A stretch of DNA of 64,000 nt from Lindgomyces ingoldianus (lineage: Eukaryota > Ascomycota > Dothideomycetes > Pleosporales > Lindgomycetaceae): assembly GCF_010093535.1 (NCBI RefSeq), contig NW_022985181.1:454494-518493 (forward strand), in the 5' to 3' direction. The stretch's first letter is position 1. The number at the start of each line of letters is the position of its first letter. The translations under genes and the position numbers were made by a program. The notes under the pieces were generated by a model that searched no databases, had not been told where the DNA came from, and worked only from the letters and a program-made list of their open reading frames with translations. Below are positions 13,601 to 26,416 of the stretch, piece after piece.

Positions 13601-14396
13601 ACTATTACAGCTTAATTATGTAAAGCTGTTTATCTTTATAAATAGATTATTTGCTAATAATAAGAACTTTAGCTTATAGCTAGAATTTTTAATTATATTA
13701 GGTAATAAGAACTGTATAAAGTAAAGTAACTACTTTAAAATACTAGGTAATATTATACACTAGAATTTTACTAAGTGTAAAAGAGTAACTAGGAGTGTTC
13801 TTACTAGTAAACTATATAAAATAGTTAAAGAGTTTAATAATATAATTGCTTTTAGTACAACTTTATAGTAAATTATATAAACGCTTAAACTGCTACTAAT
13901 CTTAGTAGTAATCTACATAGATTTAAAGTCTCTATATAATTACCTTATTAAGCTAGGCACTACTAGCAAAAAGTAACTTATAATTAACATTATATTACTC
14001 TATAAATTATATAAGAAGAGGGAAATTACTAAGATTAGGTAGATTAATAGTAAAGACAACTTAGTAGATGCATGTATAAAGAAAACACTAAACTAGGCTC
14101 TTTAATTATTAGTCTTAACTAACTGCCTCTCTGTCTAAATAGAAGCATCTGTGGACTAGCTAGATCCTGTGCGCAAAGATGCCTTAGACTAACTAGACTA
14201 ACAACACCTTTATATAAGGCTTATTTCTTTTTATTTTATTTTATTTTTTTTTATATTATATATAATTATCTTTCTTATTATAAGGATCTATTACTGCTAG
14301 CACTATATAAAAAGAGAAAAGAGCTAGGGGATTATACAGCAAGGCTTAGAAAGTAAAGGATAAAGAAGAGAAAAGCTATTTACATAGCACAACTAG

Positions 14397-14406
14397 NNNN
14401 NNNNNN
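14397..14406. other. Assembly gap (10 N) with duplicated flanks
   Basis: Ten Ns. The about 140 bp before the gap (14255-14396) and after it (14407-14550) are the same piece of the copia element, both containing AAAGAGCTAGGGGATT, but they differ by several transitions. The join may therefore combine two copies. Confidence 0.9.
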
Positions 14407-14701
14407 TTTTTTTATTATACGCACTTATCTTTCTTATTATAAGGATCTGTCACTGCTAGCACTGTACAAAAAGAGAAAAGAGCTAGGGGATTGTACAGTA
14501 AGGCTTAGAAAGCAAAGAATAAAGAAGAGAAAAGCTATTTACATAGCATAACTAGCCTACTCTAACGCACAGCATTACTAAGGCAAGTCCTAACAAATAG
14601 GGGTAGAGTAAAGGTAGAACATAATTAGATAGACCTACACAGATAAAAGGGAGGTAACGTGTACAGAAGGTAACTCTTTAGACAAAAAGAAAAGTTGCTA
14701 G

Positions 14702-14981
14702 TGTCTGTACGCAGCAGCAGCGTCGCAGCCTAAATACAAGCGATCGCGCACAAGCAGGATCACGTATCTATGTTACATAATGCTTGTGCGTGAACCTCTG
14801 TGTGTGAACATCTAGATATCCCCCTTTTCCTCTGTATAGAGGAAAGACAAGAGCAATAGAACTAGAAACATGTTGCCCTTACTTTACCTACCTTGTACGC
14901 TGTGCACACTGTACACCACTCTTACTCTTGCTACTTAAGTGCTTATACTATAAGCAGCTAGCTGTTAGAGCCTATTTAACA
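14702..14981 (+). repeat. 3' LTR of full-length copia element
   Basis: 280 bp, TGTCTGTAC...TTTAACA, followed by GTTAC, the right copy of the target duplication. It is more heavily mutated than the 5' LTR. Confidence 0.92.
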
Positions 14982-16396
14982 GTTACTTTATTTTATATAG
15001 TTTTTATTACTTAATATAATTAAAAATCTTAGCTATAAGCTTAAGTTTTTATTATTAGTAAATAATTTATTAGTAAAAATAAATAGCTTTACACTATAAA
15101 GCTATAATAGTAAAAAAGTAAGACTACACTTACTATTATCTATCTGCTATTAGATTTATGCGTTAAGTGTGTTAATATTATTATATAAAAGGTCTATAGT
15201 TTATGCAGTAATAGACAGATTAAATGCTGCCTTTAGTTAACATATAAATATAATATATACACCTTTTACACACTACTTAATATATTATTGTACAGCATCT
15301 TTATCCTTTAGGTTAATTATATAAAAGTAGCTTACTTATTCCTTTTAAGTAAAAACTAATATGTTATGTATAAGTTTAATCTTTTTACTATTAAACTTAA
15401 TAAGCTGCTTTTTTACTAAAATAGTTTTACTTTTTATATAAAACTTTACCTTTTATAATTCTTTTTTTTTCTTTACACAAAATCTTTTATTATAATGCTT
15501 AAAGTATTGTCTATCTATAGGTTAGTAATACTAAAAGTATGCTCTCCTTTATCTATAATTAAGAGATAGGGGTTATATAAAGAGGTGTGCATGCACAGCT
15601 TATCTTTATAGTAGTTATAGTATGTTTTAAACTAATACAGTCTTAATTTAGCAGCTTTATATAAGGGTTGTACAACCTAGAGTATTATATTTAGTAGAAA
15701 GCTCTAGCGTATCTCCTTTAGTAGCTTTATGTACAGCGTGCGCATAAGCTTATCTATTAATTAGATATATACTTATATAATATTACATAGTTTAAGATGC
15801 ATTTTGTATGAAGCTTTTAGGCTTACTTTTATAGCTAAAAGTAGTTTCTAGCTTATTTTTTAAATAGTTAGTAATTAAGTAAAGATTTTTTCTTTCTCTT
15901 TATTTAAGTAGCTAGTAAACACTAGGCTGGATTTTTTATATAGTTAGGTTATTTTACCTTTTACTTTTTATATAAAATAAACGTTAAAGATCTAACCTTT
16001 ATGCTTTATTAAGTTATACACTATAACTTTAAAAGTACTATTAGTAATTAAAGTGTTTAACTATCTTTATATAGTTTAATTTCTTAAATAGTTTTCTAAG
16101 TGTAGTAATTACACTATCTATATAAAGCTTAATAGATAAGGCTTAATTATTCTTTTTTTTAAGTTAAGAATACCTAGTCTAGACTTTATGCAGGTTTTCT
16201 TTACCTTTTACTTCTTCTAGTATTTATGTCTTTCTTTTACACTAGTGCAGCATTAACGTACCTAACGGGTTGGCCGGCTACACAGGTTGGCTGGCCACTT
16301 TTGCTAAGCCCCTACTAAACTCTACCTATCTACATAATGCCTTAACAACAACACTAGATTAAATCTTCTAAAGAATATTAGATACAGCTTGCTCTT

Positions 16397-16769
16397 TGTA
16401 AAAAACAGGGTATACACTTCGCAATCAAGAGGTGTATTGACCAACAAGGGCGTGACTGTGACATAGGAGTACGATTGATACCCGCCTAATTCCTAAGGCG
16501 ATCCTCTGCTATCTAAAGAGGGCTTCTACAACTGGCTATATACTTCTCCAGAGAGCCAGGCACGGCAGCGCTGGTAGCGACAGATCTAGTATGCCGTAGG
16601 TCCAGTTCAAAGTATTACCTGTCTAGGATGCCCGGCTTTTTAGGCGAGGTAGGCATTGTCTGGGAAGTGCGGGGTTAACGGCACGGTTCGGGAGTCGTCC
16701 GGGACTGCCTAGTGCAGTCTAGGCCAGTCTACGACAGCCTAGGAAACACCTAGATAGCCAGTTGTTACA
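16397..16769 (-). repeat. Chromovirus LTR (3' LTR in coding direction)
   Basis: 373 bp, TGTAAAAAACAGGG...GTTACA, almost free of RIP. The partner at 23717 carries many transitions in its first 150 bp only. Confidence 0.93.
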
Positions 16770-17204
16770 AAGCCCCATCTCTTTCTAAGGCGCGACCCCG
16801 CGCCTAAATCTAAGCCCTTCCTTAAGGTTTAGAAGTCACGTGATTTTGTGTCACTCTGAATTTAATCTGAGGGGTTAAATACTTTCCGCCAAGCCAAATC
16901 CTCCATCACACCTACACTCTACTCCGCGCTTCCGGTACGTATTTTGGAGAGATTTTCCGCGGGAGCCCCTAGGCCTTCCTAGGGGTTCCTAGGGTGTTCT
17001 AGGGCCCCCCTGGGCCAGAGGACCCCATATGAAGCTCTGTCTGTCCTAGAGAGTCCCCATTCTGACTGCCTTCAGATTCTTCCTCGGCCAGCCACCCCAG
17101 CTGGCCATCCCCCGTCCCATTTTCAACGCCTCTGGTCCTGTCTATCCCGATCTAGGCCCCCCTAGGCCCCCCGAGCCCTGTCTCGCACATTTCACCACTG
17201 AACG

Positions 17205-18229
17205 ATGTCTTTCCTGGCCAGCAAGCGGTCGGACGGGATTGCCTTGGCTGCGAATAGGGCCCTGGCTACTGTCAATCCCTGCTTGACTTGCCTTGATAAG
17301 ATCATGGGCGGGATCATGGCGCATGAGCTGGGCGTGATTCTACTATGCTGTTTCCTTGTTAAGGAGGATTGCGACGTCTAGACTCGCGATACCTACATCT
17401 GTTAAGGCTTGTTGGAGCCTGAGCGCACTGATGACCTCTTGAAGTGCAATAGCTGCTATGAGGGTGGCAGAGACTGCTATTAAGTAGGTTATCCTAGGGC
17501 TGTTTATGGCTGTCTAGGGGTCCCTAGGGTGCTTCTTGGTTCTTTTTGCTAATTCTTGGGTTGTAGTGCCTGGAGGACTGTTGCCTAGCGATTGCGACTA
17601 TTATGAGCACTATCTTTGGCAGTTCTCCCTAGCTTAAGACCTAAATTGACCTTAGCGACACTTAAAAGTACCTGCTAGACGTTATTAAGGGTCTCTGTGA
17701 GGAGGTTGATAGGGTTGTTATTCATCTTAATAAGTTTGTGATCCCTAGCCACCCTCTAGACTCTCCTGGGTTTCCCTGGGGGTCTCTAGGGCTTTCTAGG
17801 GGTTTCTGGACTAATTCTTGCTAGGCTTGTCTGCGGCAAGATGGCCGGTAACGCCCTAACCCCCCTCTATGTCGGCGAGAAGGTGTTTAGGGACTTGGGT
17901 ATTGTTGGTCTTAGCGAGGCAGAGAAGAGGGCATTAGTGAAGCGCAAGGGGGGAATGGGTGACAACGACGGCTTAGGACCCCTTTCTCTAGTCTCTAAGC
18001 GCGTCCGCACTGTATGTTCCCTGACCTGTACCTATCTGGGCTCTTCTAGAGCAGTCTAACCCTGTCTAGGGTACTCAGCCTTCTGCTGCCGATTTCAGCG
18101 TTCTCTAGGCTCAGGTCCTCTTCCTCGCTAAGGAATTTTACAAGAGCAAGCGGGGCATGCAGAAAACTAACTTTGCTTGTGATTTTGACGCTTTTGACCC
18201 TAAGCAAAACATTTTCTAGGGATAAGGCA
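17205..18229 (+). pseudogene. Plus-strand spliced gene inside the chromovirus, RIP-damaged, unknown function
   Basis: Several coding-like segments lie antisense to pol, between the chromodomain end and the LTR. Segment 1 starts ATG at 17205 and reads 58 codons (MSFLASKRSDGIALAANRA...) with a CLTCLDKIM motif, then continues past TAG and TAA to KCNSCYEGGRDCY. Segment 2 (about 17571-17735) includes YLLDVIKGLCEEVDRVVIHL. Segment 3 (17841-18011) is 57 codons open and ends at a GTATGT donor. Segment 4 (18070-18229) joins in phase and contains DFDAFDPKQNIF. Stops inside segments are TAG/TAA where CAG/CAA would fit. A TTAAATACTT box near 16875 could be a promoter. CxxC pairs hint at metal binding; I do not recognise the family. 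Confidence 0.55.
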
Positions 18230-21200
18230 GGTTGTCTGCCTCTATTTTTAGTCTCCTTGGCATTTTTCTTCTTCCTTTGCATTGGTCTGGCAGATCTGGG
18301 GGTCTCTAGGCCTGTCTAGGCCCCCTGGGATAGGTTTTGCCTTTTCTGGGTTTCTACCTGCTATTCTCTCCTCCTCTGGGACGGTTTGGTCTATTTTTGC
18401 ATAGCGGTGGCTTCTCTAGGAATGGTTATGGCGCCTTATACTCTTCCTATATTCTCTCTAGTGGCTTGCTTTTCTTTTAGGTTTCTCTAGTAAAGTCTGG
18501 GCTTTATGGTGCATTTGTCCCCTTTCTTAGGGGTATCTAGGCTAGTCTAGGGGTAATCTAGACTAATCTAGTGGTATTTAAAAACAGGGACAGTAAAAAA
18601 CAGGCTAAGTTTCTAAAGTTTATAGTGCTTAAAAGTTTTTTTTTTAAAATGTTCTAAGCTCTTATAGAGTTGTCTAGTTTAGGTTTGTTTCTTTTAGTCT
18701 AGTCCCTCTTAGCCTAATTTAGCCTTTCTTTCCCTCTCCCTGTTCTCCCTTGTACTAGCAGTTCTACTTATCTCTAGAATTTATTTATAGCCCCCTTAGA
18801 TATGTCTTCTGCTAGGAGCAGTTAGTTATCTTCCTCTCTAAACCCTTTCTAGCGTACTCTGTATAGCCACATTCCCTTATGCAGCTCTTAGTCCACAATG
18901 TGGTCCACGTCCTATATATCTGTTCCTGCTTAGGGTATCACTGCCTTAGCTAGGGGTTGTTTGCAAGGTAACAGGTAACTTAAAAGTGCTAGCTTAAGAA
19001 GGCTAACATAGAATACTAGGTAGATCTAGAAGCTAGCTAGTAAGTCTAGGCAGTAAGATTAAGTCCTATGTATAGCAGAAACCTTTTAAGGGCCTATATA
19101 TTTGTTGTCTAGCTTCTTTTTTAGCTAGGAGGTAGTAATGTTCTTAGTGCTAAGGTATACCTAGTTCCCTACTAAGTATATTTTATATTTATGCGTCTTG
19201 TTATGCTATTACTTCTAGTACTCTTACACTGTCCTAAGGCGTTTAGCTAGCTTCTGCCTAGTCTAGGCTAGTTTGTTACTGTCTTAGAGTGCTTATAGAG
19301 AAATACTAGCCTTCTTTACTTATTTTAGCACGTCTATGGACAGCAGATTCTTCCTATAGACAGCCTAGAATAGCAATATCCCTGTAGAGCTGTAGACAGC
19401 GTTGTTATAGGCATATTCTGCGTTAGAGAGAATCTCCGCCTAGTTGTCCTACTTATAGTTGCAGTATATTTAGAGATACTACTCTAATGTTTAGTTTTAG
19501 CGCTTAGTCTAGCTGTTAGTTTATAAGTAAAAGGCAGTAAAGAAAAGTCTCTTTATTTTTAAGCAGGCTATAAATGTCTTCTAATAGGCAGACATAAACA
19601 GGGCTCCCTAGTCTATTATAATAGAGAAGGGGGGGCTGTGAAGTCTTAGAATTTCCTGCCTAAAGGTCTTAGCTAAGGCCGCTGCCTTTAAGGTGCCCCT
19701 ACTAGAGATGTAGTAGGCTATTTTAAAGAAATAATTAACTATAACTAGGATACTGTTATAGCTCCTTCTATTTAACTAGCTAGGTAGTAGCTCTGTAATA
19801 AAATCCATAGAGATATCCTCCCAGATCCCAGAGGGGACTGGGAGGGGCTGGAGTTCCCTGTACAGGGCATGTTAAGGGGATTTCGCGCGTCAGCAGGCCT
19901 GGCATGTGCTAAGGTAGTCTTTAGTGTATTACTGCATGCCTAGCTAATAAAAGTCCCTTTATACTTAATAGAAGGTTTTACTAAATCTAAAATAGCCTAC
20001 TAAGGGATAGTTATAGCAGGCCTAGAGGGCTTAAATCTTTGCTCCTCTAGGTATGTAGGTCTTCTTTTTATAGGTAAGAAGTCTCTTCTTCCCTTCTAAC
20101 TACCTGCCTGCCTAGTCTAGTTAGTCCTTTGCATTCTTTTCCTAAGCCTTTTTTACGCCTTTAGCGTGCGGATCTTCTCTAAGCCCCTTTGTAATTGCCC
20201 TTATTAAAGAGCTCTCTAGGCTTTAGGTTCTATCTGCTATTCCAGCAGTACCTAAGGCCTCTGTTCTAGTTGCTTAGGTAACAGCTGCTATTCCTGGCTA
20301 TTCTAGGCCCTCCTAGGGTAATCTTGCCCTGTCTAGCTCCAGTTTACGCTGCAGATCACAAAGTGCCTGCTCCTGCAATCCTAGGCTGTCCTTATTGTTA
20401 CCTTCTCTACCCTTTTTATAATTAGGCCTCCTTAAGGGCCTGTTAGCAGAGTTAGTCTTACCTAGTTAATAACAGATTTAGAAGTTAAAGGTAGCTACCT
20501 ACTCTGCCTACTAAGCCTACCTCCTAGTTAGGGTTTTAGTAGTTATAAACCCTTAGAGGTTAGCGTAGTCTGTTAGGAGTTCTATTATGTAGGCAGCCCC
20601 CTCTAGATAGTGGCGCTAGTGTTTAAAGCCCTCCACTATAGCAAGTAGCTTACTGTTGTAGGTGTTATAGTTACATTCTGCTGCTGTCATTTTGCGCAAG
20701 AAAAAGGCTACAGGGTGCCACTAGTCCTTTCCTGCCCTGTCTGGCCTAGGCTGGCTTAGAATTCCTAAGATTGCATATCCTAAGGCATTAGTTTTAACCT
20801 AGCAGTGCAGGTTAGGATTAAAATGTACTAGTAGTAGTCCTCTAGCAAATCTACCCTTTAGTTTATTAAAGGCAGACACTGCTTAGAGACTTAGCGCTAG
20901 GGGGATAGACTCCTTCTTACATTACTAATAGCCTCCCTTAGCTAAACCTTAGGGTTATTAGGTAAGCTAGTGTAAAGAGGTAGCAATCTGCAAGAATCCT
21001 TCTATAAAGTATTAGTAGTAGTTAGTAAACCTTAAAAAGATCTAGATCTCCCTTACAGTTCTAGGGATTAGCTACCCCTAGATAGCTTCAACTTAGTCCT
21101 CCTCTATCTAGACCCCTTCTAGGGTAACAATAAAGCCTAGGTACCTTACTTTATCTGTGTAAAATTCACATTTTAAGAGCTTAGTGTATAGCTTATGCTA

Positions 21201-23716
21201 AAAAAGCCTAGACAGGACTAAGCAAACATGCTTCTTATGCTTAACTTTATTTTAGAAGTAGATAAGTATATTATCTAAGTAGATAATGCAACATATGTTA
21301 AGGAGGTCTAACAGCGCAGAGTTAATGTAACTCTAGAAGACTGCTAGGGCGTTTATAAGTCTAAAAGGCATTATAGTGTATTTAAAATAGCTATAGCAGG
21401 TCTAGAAGGCAGTCTTCTACTTATCCCCCTCCTTAATCTAAATGCAGTAGTAGGTGTTACGCAGGTCTAGTTTAGAGTAGATTTTAGCGCAGCCTAATTA
21501 ATCTAGAGATTCTCTAATTAACAAAAGAAAGTATTAGTTCTTTACTATAATAGCGTTAAGGCCCTAGTAGTCTACGCAGAGTTAAAGTGTTCTATCCTTC
21601 TTTTTTGTAAATAGAACAGGGGCCCCTGCCCTTAATGTTAAGCAGCGTATCTATCCCTGTTCTAGGTTTGTCTAGACATACTTTTATAGAACTTCCGCCT
21701 TAGTGGCAAAGAGACTATAAAGGGGGCTGTATAAGGGTTCTTTTCCCTTATCTAAGTTAATTACAAGCTCGTGTGGGCCATAGTTAGGTAGAAGAGAGGC
21801 GTTATGTTCTAAAAATGCTCTTTAAAACTTTTTAAAGTATGCTAACAGCAGCCTAGGCTCCTCTAAGGTTAGTTAAGATGCGCAAGCAATTACTATTATA
21901 AACATGTTATTATTAGGGTTTATTAGTACCTTTATAAATGCCTCTAGGCTGTCTAGACTAATCTTCTTATAAAGTTAGTAGTGTCCTTAGAAATAGACTA
22001 TCTTGCGTATAAAGTTAAGAGTTAGGTTCTATTCTTCTAGCTAGGGCATGCCTAATATTATACTATAACTAGAGATTCTTGTTATAAAGAAGGTAGATTT
22101 ACTTACTTAAGACTACCTCCTACTATTTTTAATATAGTAAAAAATGTTAGCCCTTCCTATAACCTCTAATAGCTGTCCTTCTAGGGATACAAAGAAGCCT
22201 AGGTCTACTAGGTTAACTACTACACCTGCTCTTTTAGCAAGGTTTTAATCTAGGAAGTTTGCCTCTACCCTAGAGTCTATTATAGCTTAGTAGTAGTAAG
22301 AGAAGGTTAGACCCCTAACAGCCTTTAAAAGAGATATAAGTGTTGCCCTTATAGCACTAGGCCTAGCTCTCTAGGTACTTGCTGCTGCTGCTTTCTGCCC
22401 CTTTAAGTATTCTACCTAGCCTATAAGACGCAGGGGGGGGCGTCCTAGGGCGCGGCTTTTCCTGCTAGGTTGTCCTTTTTAAGGGGGCAGTTTCTCTGCA
22501 CATAGCCCTGCTTATAATAGTTATAGCAGCCCCCCTTTTTTTAGTTCTTAGCCTTCTGTGCCCTTTTAGCCTCTAACTTTTAAGGCTTAGCAGCTATAAA
22601 GTTATAAGGCTTTATATTATTTTTTTAGTGTTAGTTACCCTAGGGTTTCTTATAACCTGCTTAGCTTTTTAAGGGGTGTTCTGCTCCTTCTAGGGGCCTC
22701 TTGCTACCCCCACAGTTCCCTTCTGCCTAGAGGACCTGCTAGTGCTAGTTAGCCTCTGTCTCTAATTTAAAGAGACTACTCTACACCCTTAGTTAGAAGT
22801 CTAGCCTGTACTGCACTTTTCTGTCTAGGGTAGAGAAAAAGTTATGTATTAGGTTCTAATTTAAGTTATTTAAAGCTTTAATAAAGTTAATATCCTCTTA
22901 CTAGGTTTTAAGATAGTTAAGAAGTTTAGTAGGGGTTTAATTTCTTTAATTTATGTTTTTAATTCTTTGCCTAGCTAAATTTTTTTTCTTCTAGGCATGT
23001 TTAAGAAAGCTTAACAGCGTTTCCTTTATAAAGCCTTAGTGTAATTAGGTTAGGTAGTTAACTGTAGGGATTACACGTACTACCCTATCCTAACAGTTGC
23101 AGGGGTCCTCCCCTAGGTAGCGCTAGCAGAACTCCACCTGTAATGCTGCATTTAGGAAGACTAAGAGGTTTTAGATGTATTCCTTACAGCCCCTAATATA
23201 TGCTTATAGTTGCTTATAGGACTTTCCTTTAAACTTTAGGGGTTAGTTAGGCTTAGGCAACTGTAGCCTAAAAGGGGTGCCCACAGGAGCAGCTGTCCTA
23301 GGTAGGAACAATAAGGGTTAGCTAGTGGCTGTCCATAGGGGGGCTGCTGGCCCTGGCCCTACAGGGGTTAGGTTATTATAGAGGGAGTTGTAAGGCCCTT
23401 AGGGGGATTATAATATTTCCTTTAATTAGTCTTTTTAGAGTTATTCTAGTCTTTTTCTCTTTTCTCTTACTTTTTTTCTTAGTTCTTTTTGTTAGATCTT
23501 AGCATCTAGTTAGGTAATGTTGCTTGTTGTAATCTCCTCTAAGAGTGTCTTAGCCTAGGTAAAGGGGTCTAGGAGTGGCAGTCTCTAGGGGGGTTGCGCA
23601 GATGTCCCCCCTTTGTTAGGTAGTCTGTCTGCAGAGGGAGTCTGTAAGTCTTGTACAACACTAGCTTAGGTAGCAACAGTTATGCTAGGTATTATTAAGT
23701 AGGTAGAGGATTATAT

Positions 23717-24089
23717 TGTAAAAAATAGAGTATATACTTTATAATTAAGAGGTGTATTAACTAATAAGGGTGTAACTGTAACATAGGAGTATAATTAATA
23801 CCTGCCTAATTTCTAAGGCAATCCTCTGCTATCTAAAGAGGGCTTCTACAACTAGCTATATACTTCTCTAGAGAGCCAGGCACGGCAGCGCTGGTAGCGA
23901 CAGATCTAGTATGCCGTAGGTCTAGTTTAAAGTATTACCTGTCTAGGATGCCCGGCTTTTTAGGCGAGGTAGGCATTGTCTGGGAAGTGCGGGGTTAACG
24001 GCACGGTTCGGGAGTCGTCCGGGACTGCCTAGTGCAGTCTAGGCCAGTCTACGACAGCCTAGGAAACACCTGGATAGCCGGTCGTTACA
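23717..24089 (-). repeat. Chromovirus LTR (5' LTR in coding direction)
   Basis: 373 bp partner of 16397-16769. Positions 23717 to about 23870 are strongly RIP-mutated, then from about 23880 to the end it is nearly identical to its partner. All differences are transitions. Confidence 0.93.
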
Positions 24090-26416
24090 CTCTTTAGGCT
24101 TTTAAATAAGACTTAAAACTCTCTTTATAACACACTATTGCTATTTATAATGTTTTTTATATAACACTAAGCAATTAACGCGCTAGACAGCCTTTATAAG
24201 CAGAATGCTAGCCTAAATTAAGAAATCTAACTAAGCTTAAAAAAAAAGTAGTTATTAAGTACATACTTAAGCTTATTACACACAGATTTCCCTCTAGGCC
24301 TGCAGCTATAGCTAATATAGCTAATTTCTTGCCTATAGAGCGTAATCTAGGCTAGGTTAGCTTAAACTAGTCTAGCATATAAGTTAAGCACTGCCTAAAG
24401 TTTATAATAAAGTTTAATTATAAGTATAATTATAAAAAAGCGCTTTATAAAGATCTAAAGGTTATCTAAAGCTAGTTTTACCTAGTAGCTAACATAAAAG
24501 CTACGTACAGTATCTAAAATAAAAACAAGTATAACTTTAATAAGTTAAACTTTATAATAAGCTAAATATTAACTAAAGCAGGTATTATAGCTTTAGAAAG
24601 ATAAAAATAGCTAAAGGTAATATAGTAAGGTAATAAAAAGTAGATAATAGTTATCTAGAGCATTATTATAATAAAGTAGGCTATAAGATTATAAAGCTTT
24701 AAGTAGTAAATAAAGCTACTACATAACATAAATTACATAAAAAAAAGTAGATTTAAGCAGAAAAAACTTTAATAGTTAAGAATAAGGCTTATCTAACTAC
24801 TCTAAAGGAGTTTAGAGCGCGTAGTAATAAGAAGAAGCTAAAAATATAAGTGCACACTAAAAGAGGTAAGCTAAGTTAAAAGCAATATAAACAGTGTAAT
24901 TAAACTAGGCATAACTTACATATATGTAAGTAAGTTGTAAAAGTAGACTCTAAATTATATCTTATGTTGTATTACTTTATATAGGGCTAAAGTAGGCTGT
25001 TTTGCAAGAGAATAGGGTAGTTTTAGTAGGGGCTTAGCAAAAGTAGCTAGCTAACCTGTGTGGCTGGCCAACCTGTTAGGTACGTTACTATCTTAAAGGG
25101 CTTAGTTTATAGTAGGCTTTAGTTCTACTTTTATAACATTTTTATAAAGTTATCTTTTTTTCTCTTCTTTAAGAGATCTTTTTATATAGAGATTAGTTTA
25201 TTTAGGTTATTTATTATAAGTAAGTTATTTTTTTCTTTTTTTTATAGTATAGTTTAACCTGCGTATATTAGAGCTTTAGTAGGCTATTTTTTATATTAAT
25301 AATAACATCTTTTCTTTTAATGCTTTTAATCTTATATAGGCTAGTCTAGCCTTTCTTCTTTCTCTATGCTATAATCTCTAAGCTAAGAAGGAGATTAAGA
25401 ACTTTATATGTTATAAAGCTATTATAAGTGTTTATTATATAATTAATGTTAACTATTATATAGTCTTTTTAAAGCATCTTTATTACCTTCTACATAGCGC
25501 TTACTTATGTAATAATGTCTAGTAATAGTAAAAAGTCTAGGTTAACTCTTAAGTATGCTCTAAAGACTAGCAGCATAGGTACTAGACTGTGTAGGCTAGC
25601 TATGTTGTTTAGGGCCTTAACTGCTATCTGCAGGATAGCCTTATTATTTATACAGTTACTTAGCTTAGTCTTTAGGATGTTAAACACTTATTAAAGAAGT
25701 ACATGTGCGCACTTAACTTTTTTAACTGCCTAATATGCTTCTACAGGCATCTGTCTACATGTAGCTTCTATAATCTTTGCATAAGCTTAAAAATCCTCTA
25801 ATGTAAAGTTTATGCCTAGGTTATATATAATGTAGTCTAAGGGTCCTTAATAGGTGTTAATCTAGCATTTGCATAGTGCATCTTAGGTATCTTGTGTAGA
25901 CATAGATTTTAGAAATATAGCAGCCTAAAATAATATGTCTATATTAATAACATATAAAACATCTTTATTATTAATTTATATAATATTAATAATAACTTTA
26001 TAGTTAAAGTAAGTGTTATTTTTAATTATAAACTTAAATCTTTATAAGGCCTAGTTATATACTTAGTAAAAGTAGTAAAACTTTTTAATTTTTTCTAGCA
26101 TAGCAGCATTAATGTTATAGCTAGCGCTAGTTAGCATCTTCTAAAGTCTCTTTATATACAGGTGTCTAAATTAGTAGTAAAGGCAGTAGAGTTTTAATTT
26201 AGTAAAAAAGGACATAGATTTTTTTTTACTAACATTAAAAAAAAATTGTTTCTATTTTTATATAATAAAAATAGTAGTTTTATCTTTACATATAATAACA
26301 TTTAAAATGTTATTAAAGTATACTCTAAGCTAGTTAGCATCTACTAATAATAGTAAAAATAGTGTTAGAGTTTTTAAAATGTAGTAAGTAACTAGACTAA
26401 TTAAGTTTTAAATTTA

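Larger units (their letters stand above)
8282..14981 (+). mobile_element. Full-length Ty1/copia retrotransposon, plus strand, RIP-inactivated
   Basis: This 6.7-kb element has identical-length LTRs (8282-8561 and 14702-14981) and the target duplication GTTAC (8277-8281 and 14982-14986). It interrupts the RNase H region of the minus-strand copia. The order on the plus strand is: leader with tandem repeats (8585-9120), gag-like region (9120-10115), a short open segment at 10462-10650 ending TARRQRSALFTIKKNVSY, integrase with LQIAVKALNNTASLHSLVP near 11920, reverse transcriptase from about 12640 (LVFTSYLDKEKGEILT near 12790, QPLYKAAKLG near 13040) and RNase H near 13600-14100 (KCKRVTRSVLTSKLY). 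Stops in frame are overwhelmingly TAA/TAG at expected CAA/CAG sites. A 10-N gap lies at 14397-14406. Confidence 0.92.
16397..24089 (-). mobile_element. Ty3/gypsy chromovirus, 7,693 bp, with antisense gene
   Basis: Matching 373-bp LTRs (16397-16769 and 23717-24089, TGTAA...TTACA) and the duplication CTCTT (16392-16396 and 24090-24094) define the ends. The polyprotein runs on the minus strand. It includes a CCHC zinc knuckle in gag near 22500-22545, reverse transcriptase with AGAPVLFTKKKDRTL near 21560-21640, and integrase near 19000-19620 with the YNNAVYSSTGI and KKLDNKYIGPL motifs. A chromodomain at about 18780-18920 (HIVDQELHKG, then WLYRVRWKGF with RIP changes) closes it; chromodomains direct such elements to heterochromatin in well-studied relatives. 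The pol region is heavily RIP-mutated. The 16400-18500 end is much less so and carries a plus-strand spliced gene. Confidence 0.92.
16256..25085. mobile_element. pogo-derived element B1 (1,132 bp), split by a chromovirus
   Basis: The left end (16256, after TA) and right end (25085, before TA) carry the same terminal inverted repeat as 30344-31475 and 57919-59050. After subtracting the 7,693-bp chromovirus and its 5-bp duplication, the element is exactly 1,132 bp, the same as the other two complete copies. It lies in reverse orientation to them: the transposase N-terminal end is at the left. It was inserted at a TA within the minus-strand copia; the flanking copia sequence (GTGCAGCATTA / TACTATCTTAAAGG) is continuous when it is removed. 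Confidence 0.9.
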
